Below, one piece after another: positions 33,350-43,200 of a DNA stretch of 64,000 nucleotides. The first letter of the stretch is position 1. The number at the start of each line of letters is the position of its first letter. The position numbers and the translations under genes were made by a program. This DNA comes from Rhizobium sp. L43 (GTDB lineage Bacteria; Pseudomonadota; Alphaproteobacteria; Rhizobiales; Rhizobiaceae): contig NZ_NWSQ01000008.1 in NCBI RefSeq assembly GCF_002531725.1, forward strand, positions 186,001-250,000, written 5' to 3'. Below the pieces are notes generated by a model. The model was not told where the DNA came from. It saw nothing but the letters and a program-made list of their open reading frames with translations, and did no database searches.

Positions 33350-34145
33350 CCTTCGATACCATCGCCATCAGCAGATGCGGCCGCTCGATGCGGATGTGCC
33401 GCGGCGTGACGGTCAGCAATCCTTCCTTCTGAAAGCGCTTCATCATCATCGTCACCCACTGCCGGGTAGAGCCGACCATCGCCGCAATCTGATCGTGGGT
33501 CACCTTCGCATTGATGATGACGGCGTGGCCGTCCCTGACCCCATGCAGTTTGCCGAGATTCGTCAGAAACTGCGCCAGCCGCTCGATGACAGAACGGGTG
33601 CCGAGCATCTGAGCCATGGCCGAATAGCTTTTGCCCTTCGACGCCAGGCCCTGGATAAGACAGAGCGCGAAATTGGGCAGTTCGACGATCAGCTTACGCA
33701 AGATATGGCCTGGCAGAAACAGGATCTCGCAATCATCCATGGCCTCGCCCGACCAGATATGCGTGCCGCCGCCGGTCATCTCCGGCCCGCCGATGAAATT
33801 GCCCGGCGTCCAGTAGGCCAGGGTGATCTCGCGGCCGGAAGGGGCCGAATAGAAAACGCGCACCGAGCCACGTTCGATGATGAAGACGCCGCCATGCCGG
33901 TCACCCTGCGTGAAGATCGTTTCGCCGGTGGAGAAGCTGAGCTGGCGTCCATGACTGCGCAATACAGCCCATTCATCCGGCTTGAGCGGATCGAGGAAAT
34001 GCGCGCCCTCGTCCAGCCCATCGACGGTCTCGCTCAGAAACAACGACTGGTCGCCGGGCAGGATGGCCTGCGGGGGCAGCTCGGGGCCCGTTTCGCGCAA
34101 TCCGCGTTTCGGCTCCGGCTTTGCGATTTCGAAATCCAAGCTCAT
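33339..34145 (-). CDS. Crp/Fnr family transcriptional regulator
   Basis: A 268-aa regulator. A cNMP-binding-type beta-roll spans about residues 60-150 (FSTGETIFTQGDRHGGVFII; YWTPGNFIGG), followed by a dimerisation helix and a C-terminal winged HTH (KVTHDQIAAMVGSTRQWVTM). No N-terminal cysteine cluster of the FNR type is present, so oxygen sensing by [4Fe-4S] is unlikely; the ligand is unknown. ATG 34145 is chosen; a TTG at 34175 would add ten residues. It is divergent from the ABC operon at 34515 and convergent with the Fe-S module, and may control either or both. Confidence 0.88.
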   Translation of the reverse strand: MSLDFEIAKPEPKRGLRETGPELPPQAILPGDQSLFLSETVDGLDEGAHFLDPLKPDEWAVLRSHGRQLSFSTGETIFTQGDRHGGVFIIERGSVRVFYSAPSGREITLAYWTPGNFIGGPEMTGGGTHIWSGEAMDDCEILFLPGHILRKLIVELPNFALCLIQGLASKGKSYSAMAQMLGTRSVIERLAQFLTNLGKLHGVRDGHAVIINAKVTHDQIAAMVGSTRQWVTMMMKRFQKEGLLTVTPRHIRIERPHLLMAMVSKGGA

Positions 34146-34514
34146 CGATAGCCCCGTCTGGTGTCGGATGAGCAATTCAATAAATATAAAATCTATGGAC
34201 TATAAAGAAATATATTTGCGTATTCGCTGCCGAAAATGGTCGTTTATCGCCGGAAATCCCAGCGGCCCGCCTAGGCGAACGACGAATAACCCGCTGTAAT
34301 CATTTATCTAAATACTCCGATATTTGTCCGCGCCGATCCCCTCCGGACGCCCGGCGCCGACCTGCCGCCGTGTCAATGCAAATTAATTGCTTCCGCCGTC
34401 ATGGGCCTCGCCACATAAATTTGCGCGACGTCGGCAGGTGCAACAGCGGCTGCCGGTCGGCAAAATTTCGGAGATTTCCCGCCGCGAGACGATGGGATGA
34501 CATGGGGTGGCACA
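34146..34514. promoter_or_regulatory. Divergent regulatory region
   Basis: About 370 bases between the Crp/Fnr gene and the ABC operon. It is AT-rich at 34176-34215 and 34295-34325, so both promoters are probably here. No clear TTGAT-N4-ATCAA or TGTGA-N6-TCACA site could be read by eye. Confidence 0.4.
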
Positions 34515-35927
34515 ATGCATTTTCGCTTAACATTGGCAGCTGCAGCTTTGGCTGCGACCAGTTTCATCGGCTGGGCGCATGCGGAAACCATTCGCGTCGC
34601 CATCGGCACGCAGGACACCACGATCAACACCGCCACCGGCGGCCTGTTGATCCGGGAACTGAATCTTCTCGAAAAAGATCTGCCGCATGACGGCAAATAC
34701 AAGGATGCCACCTACGACATCCAGTGGAAGAATTTCACCAGCGGCGCGCCGATCACCAACGAGCAGATTGCCGGCAAGCTCGATTTCGGCGTGATGGCGG
34801 ATTTCCCCGGTTCCTTCAACGGCCTCGCGCACTTGAAGGCGGGACGCAAGAGCCTGTTCATCACGGTCCTTTCGGGCAGCGTCAAGGGAAGCGGCAACGG
34901 CATTGTCGTGCCGACGGATTCTCCCATCCAGTCCATCTCGGAGCTCAAGGGCAAGACGATTTCCGTTCCCTTCGCCTCCACCTCGCACGGCCTGCTGTTG
35001 CGCGCCATCAAGGCTCAGGGCTGGAATCCGGAAACGGATGTCAACATCATCGCCCAGGCGCCTGAAGTCGCCGGCGCCGCGCTCAAGTCCAACCAGATCG
35101 AGGCGCATGCCGATTTCGTGCCCTTTGCCGAGCTCTATCCATGGCGCGGCTTTGCGCGGAAGATCTATGACGGCTCGCAGGCGAACGGCCCCACCTTCCA
35201 CGGCGCGCTGGTCGATGCCGACTATGCCGAAAAATATCCCGAGGTCGTCACCGCCTATCTGCGCGCGGCGCTGGAAGCCGATCAGCTGATCGCCAAGGAG
35301 CCGGAAAAATACAGCGAACTGATCGCCAAGGTGACCGGCGTCGAAGCGGAGGTCGACTATCTGTTCCATGGCCCGCTGGGCCTGCAGACCCGCGACCTGA
35401 CCTGGAAGCCGGAATACCGGCAAGCGGTCGGCACCGCGATCGAAACACTGCAATTCCTGAAAAAGGCCGATAGCGGGCTCGACGTCGACACATTCGTCGA
35501 CGACCGGTTCATCAAGGCCGCCTTCAAAGCGTCGGGCCTCGACTATGAGGCAAGCCTGAAGAATTACGGCCAGCTTCCGCTCGACGCGAAGGATGCCGCC
35601 ACCGGCGAGCCGATCAAGGATCCGAAGCGCGTCGCTCAGATCTGGGTCAAGGACGAACCGCTCGTCCGCCATTACGCCACGGCGGAAAATGCCTTCAAGG
35701 CTCTGAAGGCGCTGGAAGGCGAAGGCAAGGCCATCCGGGTCTTCTATGCGCAGGATCGCGAGAGCGGCATCAAGCTGCTTGGCAATCAGGCCTGGTTCGT
35801 TCGCAGTGACAAGGGCGAAATCAGCGCCTTCCTGCTCAAGGAAAGTGCCGAGAGCTGGGCCAAGGCGCATGGCGGCAACGTGCTCGATTTCGCCGACGCC
35901 AAATCCTCCGTCGTGGCAAGCAACTGA
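34515..35927 (+). CDS. ABC substrate-binding protein with NosL-like C-terminal domain
   Basis: A 470-aa exported protein. A Sec signal (MHFRLTLAAAALAATSFIGW, cleavage after AHA) is followed by a nitrate/sulfonate/taurine-type (SsuA/NrtA) domain to about residue 365: IRVAIGTQDTTINTATGG, KLDFGVMADFPGSFNG, LKGKTISVPFASTSHGLLLR. About 100 extra C-terminal residues (IWVKDEPLVRHYATAENAF; GNQAWFVRSDKGEISAFLL; ESAESWAKAHGGNVLDFADA) resemble the copper chaperone NosL, though without its Cys/Met metal motif. Start at 34515 fits the signal peptide and GGGGTGG. The fusion is unusual; the ligand is unknown. Confidence 0.85.
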   Translation: MHFRLTLAAAALAATSFIGWAHAETIRVAIGTQDTTINTATGGLLIRELNLLEKDLPHDGKYKDATYDIQWKNFTSGAPITNEQIAGKLDFGVMADFPGSFNGLAHLKAGRKSLFITVLSGSVKGSGNGIVVPTDSPIQSISELKGKTISVPFASTSHGLLLRAIKAQGWNPETDVNIIAQAPEVAGAALKSNQIEAHADFVPFAELYPWRGFARKIYDGSQANGPTFHGALVDADYAEKYPEVVTAYLRAALEADQLIAKEPEKYSELIAKVTGVEAEVDYLFHGPLGLQTRDLTWKPEYRQAVGTAIETLQFLKKADSGLDVDTFVDDRFIKAAFKASGLDYEASLKNYGQLPLDAKDAATGEPIKDPKRVAQIWVKDEPLVRHYATAENAFKALKALEGEGKAIRVFYAQDRESGIKLLGNQAWFVRSDKGEISAFLLKESAESWAKAHGGNVLDFADAKSSVVASN

Positions 35928-35935
35928 GGCAGACG

Positions 35936-36730
35936 ATGACGACGTGGACGCACCCTGACTATGGATCTTGGCTGCGCCGCTCGGGATCGATCGCCATCTG
36001 TCTTCTTCTCTGGCAGATGGCGTCCACCCTGCGGCTCGATCTCGGCCTGGTCACCTTCCGGAATGTCCCTTCGCCGGTCGACGTGCTCACCGCGGCCCTG
36101 GGTTTTGCCCGATCGCCGAAACTGTTTTCGCATGTTTCCAGCAGCCTCGAAAGGGTGTTTGCCGGATATGCGATCGCCTCCATCGCCGGGATCACCTTCG
36201 GCCTGATCATCGGCCGATCGCGCAACGCTGCCGATTTCCTGCTCGCGCCCCTCGAACTGCTGAGGCCAATCCCGGCGGTTGCCTGGATCCCCCTGGCGGT
36301 GCTGATGTTTCCGTCGTCCGAACTGTCGATGATCTTCATCACCTTCACCGGCGCCCTGTTTCCGATCCTGCTCAATACGATCCACGGCGTCGAGGGCGTC
36401 GACCCCCGCCTGATCGCGGCGGCGCGCAGCCTCGGCAGCACGCGACGGGCGATGCTGTTCGAAGTCATCCTTCCCGGCGCCGCGCCGAGCATCGTCACCG
36501 GTCTCGCCATCGGCATGGGCACGTCGTGGTTCTGCCTGGTGACGGCCGAGATGATCTCTGGGCAATTCGGCATCGGCTACTACACCTGGGAAGCCTACAC
36601 CCTGCAGAACTATCCGGAGATCATCGTCGGAATGGCAGTGATCGGCCTGCTCGGCATGAGCAGCAGCAGCGTGCTGCGTGCGGCGGGCAACGCACTCATT
36701 CCCTGGCAGAAAAAGGAAACGGCACGATGA
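35936..36730 (+). CDS. ABC transporter permease, SsuC/TauC type
   Basis: A 264-aa permease of the nitrate/sulfonate/taurine family with about six helices. The family coupling loop VDPRLIAAARSLGSTRRAMLF and C-terminal TAEMISGQFGIGYYTWEAY are present. It begins eight bases after the binding-protein gene and overlaps the ATPase gene by four bases. Confidence 0.93.
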   Translation: MTTWTHPDYGSWLRRSGSIAICLLLWQMASTLRLDLGLVTFRNVPSPVDVLTAALGFARSPKLFSHVSSSLERVFAGYAIASIAGITFGLIIGRSRNAADFLLAPLELLRPIPAVAWIPLAVLMFPSSELSMIFITFTGALFPILLNTIHGVEGVDPRLIAAARSLGSTRRAMLFEVILPGAAPSIVTGLAIGMGTSWFCLVTAEMISGQFGIGYYTWEAYTLQNYPEIIVGMAVIGLLGMSSSSVLRAAGNALIPWQKKETAR

Positions 36731-37569
36731 ACAGCCATCAGCGCCTGGTGCGGTCGGAAACCGGGAGAATCGTGGCCGAACAGGTCTCCATCCGCCTCGG
36801 CAAGGGCAAGGCGGCTTTCGAAGCGGTGTCGGATGTCAGTTTCTCCGTCGCACCCGGCGAATTCGTCTGCCTGCTCGGCCCGTCCGGCTGCGGGAAATCG
36901 ACGCTTCTCGGCGCGCTCGCCGGCCATATCGACATCGCAGGCGGCCGGCTGGACGTCGACGGCGCCCCGGTCCACGGACCACACCCCGAACGCGGCATCG
37001 TCTTCCAGCACCACACGCTGTTTCCCTGGAAGAGCGCGCGCGACAATGTTGCCTTCGGCCCGAAGATGCGCGGCGTCGGAAAGGAACAGCGGCGGCGCGA
37101 GGCGCAAATGATGCTCGATCTCGTCGGCCTGAACGGCTTTGCCGATCGATATCCGGCTCAACTTTCCGGCGGCATGCAGCAACGGGTGGAAATCGCCCGC
37201 GTGCTGGTCAACCAGCCGCGCCTACTGCTGATGGACGAGCCCTTCGGCGCGCTCGACGCCCTGACGCGGCTGAAGATGCAGGAACTGCTGCTCGCCATCT
37301 GGGAGCAGTTCCGCAAGACGATCCTGTTCGTGACGCATGATATCGACGAGGCGCTGCTGCTCGCCGACCGGATCATCGTGATGAAGGCGCAACCCGGCCG
37401 TATTCACGAGGAGATCACCGTCCCCTTCCCGCGACCGCGTGCGACCGATATCGTCGCATCGCCCGAATTCTCGCGGCTCAAGCGTCACTGCCTCGAACTG
37501 CTCCATGAAGACAGAGGCACCGACACCCTTCCCCGCCTGACGCCGCTTGGATTGGGACGGGCGGTCTGA
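36727..37569 (+). CDS. ABC transporter ATP-binding protein, SsuB/TauB type
   Basis: A 280-aa ATPase with Walker [11 protein letters not shown]-loop [20 protein letters not shown], signature [12 protein letters not shown], Walker [13 protein letters not shown] and H-loop [15 protein letters not shown], typical of the taurine/sulfonate group. ATG 36727 overlaps the permease stop. It completes a three-gene importer with the NosL-fused binding protein. Confidence 0.93.
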   Translation: MNSHQRLVRSETGRIVAEQVSIRLGKGKAAFEAVSDVSFSVAPGEFVCLLGPSGCGKSTLLGALAGHIDIAGGRLDVDGAPVHGPHPERGIVFQHHTLFPWKSARDNVAFGPKMRGVGKEQRRREAQMMLDLVGLNGFADRYPAQLSGGMQQRVEIARVLVNQPRLLLMDEPFGALDALTRLKMQELLLAIWEQFRKTILFVTHDIDEALLLADRIIVMKAQPGRIHEEITVPFPRPRATDIVASPEFSRLKRHCLELLHEDRGTDTLPRLTPLGLGRAV

Positions 37570-37590
37570 TTATCGGCGCCGGGCGCCCCC

Positions 37591-40128
37591 TCAGGAGGCC
37601 AGGGACATCAATGGGCTGGCTGCCCTGCGGCCATCGGCGGCAACGGTCTGGAAGTGGGAAATTCTTTCGTTCAAGAGTTCCACCTGCTGCCGAAGCCGGT
37701 GAATCTCCGCCGTGTTTTCCTCGACCATGGCGGCGTTGTGCTGGGTGATATGCTCGACGTCGCGAACGGCGTTGTTCACCTCGTCGATCCCCTTATACTG
37801 CGTGGTCGTGGCAGACGAGATGACCTGCACCAGCCCGTTGATCGAGGTGAAATGCTCCATGATGGCGGAAAGCGCGTGGCCGGTCTCCTCGACGAGCGTG
37901 ACGCCCGCGCCGACCTGCGATGCGCTGTTGGAGATGAGATCCTTGATCTCGCGGGCAGCCTTGGCGCAGCGCTGGGCAAGCTCGCGCACTTCCTGCGCAA
38001 CCACGGCAAAGCCTCTGCCCGCCTCGCCTGCGCGCGCAGCTTCGACGCCGGCATTGAGAGCAAGAAGATTGGTCTGGAAGGCGATCTCGTCGATCACGCC
38101 GATGATGCTGGTGACCTTTTCGGATGACCGGTTGATGGCGCCCATGGCATCGACGGCCTTGGCGACAACGGCTGCGGAATGCTCCGCCTGACGATGGGCT
38201 TCAGCGACCGAAATCGAGGTCTGACGGGCGTTTTCAGCGGTCGTCCGCACGCTGTCTGTGAGTTCGCCGAGCACCCGCGAGCTCTCCTCGAGCGCCGCGG
38301 CCTGCTGTTCCGTGCGCCGCGCCAGATCGTCGGCGGCACCGGAAAGATTGGTGCTGCCCTCGGCGATCTCGTAGGTCGAGTTGCGCACCTCGGCGAGCGT
38401 CAGGCGCAACGCGTCGATGGCGTGATTGTAGGTGCGGGCCATGGCGACATAATCTGCGGCCAGATCCTCGCTCATCTCTGCGGCAAGGTTGCCATTGGCG
38501 AGCTTGCCGAGCATATCCGACAGAGCGTTCAAAGCCTCGCTCTGTTCTGCCTCGATGCGCGCCTGTTCGGCCGCGCGGCGGGCCTGCTCCAGTTCATCCC
38601 GCGCCCTGTTTGCTTCGGCAAGCTCTTCTAGCCTGGTCTTTTCAAGCGCCTGGTCGCGGAAGACGGTCACCGATCGGATCATGTCGCCGATCTCGTCGCC
38701 GCGCTTGCCGTCGCCGATGGAGATGTTCAGATCGCCGTCGGCAAGCCTCATCATCGTCTGGGTGATCCGCTTCAGCGGTGCGCGCAGGGTTTCGATCAGC
38801 ATGAGCCCGCCGATGATCGCCAGCACCGTGCCCGCAATCATGGCCGCAAGCGACATCGTCGCCGAGCGCTGGCTGATTTCCTTGCCGCTCTCCTGCGCCG
38901 TGCTGACGAACTGCTCGAGCGTGTGGCTTGCGTCGGCCACCAGTGCGGTCGCCGCCTCCTTGTTCGCCCGCCACCGGTCGGCGATCGATATCAGAAGCGA
39001 ACTATCCTTTTCGATCGAGGCAAGGGACGGCTCGATCTTCTTGGCAAGATCCTGCAAGGCGGCATTTTTCCCGCTCAAGGGCACGAGCTGTGCAGCGCTT
39101 TCGCGCAACGCCTTGAGATCGGCGAGAACGGCATCCCGCGCCTCCGCATCGACCCGCCTGTTCAGTTCGCTTAAGTGCAGGCGCAGATCGTCGATCGATT
39201 TGAACGCGGTATTGACGATCGCCACCATCGAGCGAAGAGTTGAGATGCTTGCATCCATGCCGACAAAACGCTCGATCGCAGTATCCGCATTTCCGGAGGC
39301 AAGCTTTCCAAACTTCTCTTCGAAGCCCTGCAGCTCCTGGTCGACAGGAGCGTAGCTGTCCAGCGTAAGGTTGGCGCTGTCCTTGGCGATCGCGGCGAGC
39401 TTGTCCAATACCGGCTTCAGCGCGGCAAGCTGGCTTTGCGCCTTGTCGGAGGCGATTGCGGCGCTCCCGCCGACCTCCTTGACGAGCGGCGGCAGCAGGC
39501 TGCCGAGAGCGCCGGCGATATCCGCGGGGGCAGTTGCCTGCGCGGTCGCCTTGCGCAACTTTGCAATGCGCTGCGCGAGATTCTTGTAGACGGAGGCATC
39601 GAGGAGCAGCGCCCGGACGAAGGCCTCTTTTCCGTTCGCCTGGTCCTGAAGGACGTCGAGCTGCTTGCGGGCGGTCTGGCTTTCCTTGAACAGCTGGGTC
39701 ACGGCATCGTCGATCGCCTTCTCTGTATTGACGCGCTCCTGTGACACGGTCCAAAGCGCATCGGCGCCGCCCTGCATCTTGGCCCCGAGTTCGCGCACCA
39801 CAGCGATCTGCTGCTTCTGCGCCGGATCGATCAACATGGCATCGAGCGTCGCCGCTCCCTTCTCCTGATCGGAGATGCTGGCGATCAATCGATCGCGCGT
39901 GGCCGCTGTGGGAAGATCGGTAAACGCCGTCAGCGAGGATCGCAGCTGCTGAAAACTGGAGAGCGTATCGATGGTCTGCCGGGTCAGCGTCATCTGGCCA
40001 TTGAGCGTACCGGCCGTGAAATAACCGAAAAGGCCGATGCCTGCGATGAGGACGATCAGAGGCACCAAGAAGAAGAGGACCTTGGTCACGATCCGCATAC
40101 GCTGCAACAGTCGATCAATCAACGCCAT
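37591..40128 (-). CDS. Methyl-accepting chemotaxis protein with large periplasmic domain
   Basis: An 845-aa chemoreceptor. A first membrane helix (VLFFLVPLIVLIAGIGLFGYF) is followed by about 380 periplasmic residues, all helical and resembling a double four-helix (HBM-type) sensor, a second helix (AAMIAGTVLAIIGGLMLIETL), HAMP (LRAPLKRITQTMMRLADGDLN), a coiled-coil linker with a second HAMP-like unit, and the signalling hairpin (DEIAFQTNLLALNAGVEAARAGEAGRGFA, given in part). ATG 40128 is chosen to match rhizobial receptors; a frame open to 40218 lacks such similarity. The ligand is unknown. No CheB/CheR pentapeptide tether is obvious. Confidence 0.9.
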   Translation of the reverse strand: MALIDRLLQRMRIVTKVLFFLVPLIVLIAGIGLFGYFTAGTLNGQMTLTRQTIDTLSSFQQLRSSLTAFTDLPTAATRDRLIASISDQEKGAATLDAMLIDPAQKQQIAVVRELGAKMQGGADALWTVSQERVNTEKAIDDAVTQLFKESQTARKQLDVLQDQANGKEAFVRALLLDASVYKNLAQRIAKLRKATAQATAPADIAGALGSLLPPLVKEVGGSAAIASDKAQSQLAALKPVLDKLAAIAKDSANLTLDSYAPVDQELQGFEEKFGKLASGNADTAIERFVGMDASISTLRSMVAIVNTAFKSIDDLRLHLSELNRRVDAEARDAVLADLKALRESAAQLVPLSGKNAALQDLAKKIEPSLASIEKDSSLLISIADRWRANKEAATALVADASHTLEQFVSTAQESGKEISQRSATMSLAAMIAGTVLAIIGGLMLIETLRAPLKRITQTMMRLADGDLNISIGDGKRGDEIGDMIRSVTVFRDQALEKTRLEELAEANRARDELEQARRAAEQARIEAEQSEALNALSDMLGKLANGNLAAEMSEDLAADYVAMARTYNHAIDALRLTLAEVRNSTYEIAEGSTNLSGAADDLARRTEQQAAALEESSRVLGELTDSVRTTAENARQTSISVAEAHRQAEHSAAVVAKAVDAMGAINRSSEKVTSIIGVIDEIAFQTNLLALNAGVEAARAGEAGRGFAVVAQEVRELAQRCAKAAREIKDLISNSASQVGAGVTLVEETGHALSAIMEHFTSINGLVQVISSATTTQYKGIDEVNNAVRDVEHITQHNAAMVEENTAEIHRLRQQVELLNERISHFQTVAADGRRAASPLMSLAS

Positions 40129-40238
40129 AAGGAAGCCCCCGCACCCAGGAATGGTCACGCCCGATGCCCCGACCATAGCCGCAACTGCTGAAAAAATGGT
40201 CAATGGTGTCGAGTTCATTCAAACGCCATAACGGGCGT

Positions 40239-40266
40239 GGCAAGGGCGCATTTTTCCGCCCTTGCC
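40239..40266 (-). terminator. Putative putA terminator
   Basis: Perfect 10-base stem GGCAAGGGCG / CGCCCTTGCC with an eight-base loop, directly after the putA stop on the minus strand and before the chemoreceptor gene. No T-run follows on that strand. Confidence 0.6.
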
Positions 40267-40275
40267 TCGTTCTTC

Positions 40276-43200
40276 TTAGCCAATAGCCATCAGGCTCGCA
40301 TTGCCGCCGGCGGCCGCTGTGTTGATTGAGGTCGACACCTCTTCCAGCAGCCAGTTGAGGCAATAGGCCTCGGGATCATCAGCCAGTTCCTCGCTCGTCG
40401 CGGCCTGGACCAAGAGAAGCGGGCCTGGCAGAGCGGCGATCTTCCGATTGACGGCCAGAACCTTTTCGCGGTCCCCTTCGACGAGCGCGCCGGAGAAAGG
40501 CCCGTCCTTTTCCCAATCCGATGTCCAGGAGATCCGGCCGGCGACAGCCGCCGGAAGATCCGCCAGGACCGATTTCGACAGCGAACCGGCGTCGACGACG
40601 ATGTGGTTGCCCGTCGAAAGAGCTGCGGCGATCTGGCGGTAAAGCCCATTTTCCGTCTGCGGCACAAGAAGAATACGGCCGCGCGGATGGAGCGCGTAGA
40701 GATTAAGCTCGCCCACGGGACCGGTAAGCTCGCGTTCGAGCCCGAGTGCCGAGCGGCTTGCATATCCACGCGCCGCTTCGCCTTCGGCCGGCAAACCCTT
40801 CTTGTCGAGCCAGACGATATAGTCGCGAAGGGCAAGGTCCGTATGAACGGAATCCTGCTGCGGCGGCACGGGGGCACGCTGCACCAGCCGGCCGATATAG
40901 AGCGGACCGCCGGCCTTCGGACCGGTGCCCGACAGGCCGCGGCCGCCGAAAGGCTGCACGCCTACGACCGCGCCGATGATGTTGCGATTGACGTAGAGGT
41001 TGCCGGCCTTGATGCGGCTGGTCACATGCGCGATCGTCTCATCGAGCCGGGTGTGGAGCCCGAATGTGAGGCCGTAGCCCGATGCGTTGATGTCGTCGAT
41101 CAGGCGGTCGAGGCCGTTTCGCTTGAAGCGGACGACATGCAGGACCGGTCCGAAGATCTCCCTCGTCAGGTCCGACAGGGCCTTGATCTCGATGATCGTC
41201 GGCGGAACGAAGGTCCCCGCCGCGGCACTTTCGGGCAGCGGCAGCTGATCGACCTTGCGGCCGGCGCCGCGCATCTGCTCGATATGCTGGTCGATCTCGG
41301 CCTTTGCGCCGTCGTTGATCACAGGCCCGACATCGATGCTCAGCCGATCGGTGCGACCGATCGTCAGCTCGCGGAAGGCGCCCTTCAGCATGTTGAGCGT
41401 CCGGTCGGCGACATCGTCCTGAAGGCAGAGAACCCGGAGCGCCGAGCAGCGCTGGCCGGCGCTGTCGAAAGCCGAGGCAATGACATCGGCCACCACCTGC
41501 TCGGCCAAGGCCGAGGAGTCGACAATCATGCCGTTCTGGCCGCCGGTTTCGGCAATCAGCGGGATCGGCTTGCCGGTCGAAGACAGCCGTTCCGCCAGCT
41601 GCGCCTGGATCATCCGGGCAACCTCGGTCGAGCCGGTAAACATGACGCCCGCTGTTTCCTCTGCGCCCACCATGCTGGCGCCGAGGCGGCCGCTGCCGGG
41701 CACGAACTGCAAGGCGCCTACAGGCACACCCGCCGCGTGGAGGATCTTGACGCTCTCCGAGGCGATGATCGGCGTGACGCCGGCAGGTTTGGCAAGCACG
41801 GGATTGCCGGCCACCAGTGCCGCGGCAACCTGCCCGGTGAAAATCGCCAGCGGGAAATTCCACGGGCTGATGCAGACGATCGGGCCGAGAGGCGCATGCG
41901 ACGGCCCGAGGGTCTTGCGCGCCTGTTCGGCGTAATAGCGCAGGAAGTCGATCGCCTCACGCACCTCGCCGACGGCATTGGCCGCCGATTTGCCGGCCTC
42001 GCGCATGATGATGCCCATCAGCGTCTTGATGCGGGCCTGCATGATGTCGGCCGCCCGCTCCAGGCAAGCCGCGCGCTCGGCCGGCGGCACGGCGGCCCAT
42101 TGCGACGCATGCTCGGCAGCCATCGCAACGATGCGGGCGGCGTCTTCGACCTTCAGCTCGGTGACCGTGCCGACGACGTCGCGATGATCGGCAGGATTGA
42201 GCACGTCACGCCTCACCCCATCCGTCGAGCCGTCGGCAAGGATCGGCAGCGCGTGCCATGGGTTCGCCGCCGAGGCGGCGAGCACCTGCGCCAGATCGGA
42301 AAGGGTCGCCTCGTTGGACAGATCGAGACCATCGGAATTGGCACGGGCACTGCCGTAAAGCGCCTTCGGCGCGGCGATCTGCGCGTGGGGAGCGCCGACG
42401 ACGGGCATGGCGGCGACGGTTTCGGCGGGATCGGCGATCAGCGCCTCGACCGAGACGTTCGGATCGGAAATGCGGTGCACGAAGGAGGAATTGGCGCCGT
42501 TTTCCAAAAGGCGCCGGACCAGATAGGCGAGCAGCGTCTCATGCGTTCCGACAGGCGCATAAATGCGGCAGGGCCGGTCGAGCTTTTCCTTGCCGACGAC
42601 TTCATCATAGAGCGGCTCGCCCATGCCGTGCAGGCACTGGAATTCATATTTGCCGACGGCGAAATCGGGACCGGCGAGATGATAGATCGTGGCGAGCGTC
42701 TGCGCATTGTGGCTGGCAAACTGCGGGAAGATGGCGTCGGGTGCATTGAGAAGCTTGCGCGCGCAGGCGATGTAGGCGACGTCGGTGTAGATCTTGCGGG
42801 TATAGACCGGATAGTCGTCGAGACCGTCGAGCTGGGCGCGCTTGATCTCCGCATCCCAATAGGCGCCCTTGACCAGACGCACCATGAGCCGGCGCCCGGA
42901 GCGGCGCGCGAGATCGATGATATAGTCGAGCACGAAGGGGCAGCGCTTGCCATAGGCCTGCACGACGAAGCCCAGGCCGTTCCAGCCTGTCAGTTCCGTG
43001 GCAAAGCAGAGCTCCTCGAGCAGATCGAGCGAAAGCTCCAGCCGGTCGGCCTCCTCGGCATCGATGTTGAGGCCGATATCATAATTCTTGGCGAGAACGG
43101 CCAGCGCCTTGACCTTCGGCAGCAGCTCGCCGGTCACCCGGCCGGCCTGCGCCCTCACGTAGCGCGGATGCAGAGCCGAAAGCTTGATCGAAATACCAGG

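Noticed and set aside
33339..34145. FNR-type oxygen sensor
   Set aside because: The N-terminal region lacks the cysteine cluster needed for a [4Fe-4S] centre, so only a Crp/Fnr family call is made.
34146..34514. FNR or CRP boxes in front of the NosL-fused ABC operon
   Set aside because: No clear palindromic TTGAT-N4-ATCAA or TGTGA-N6-TCACA site could be read.
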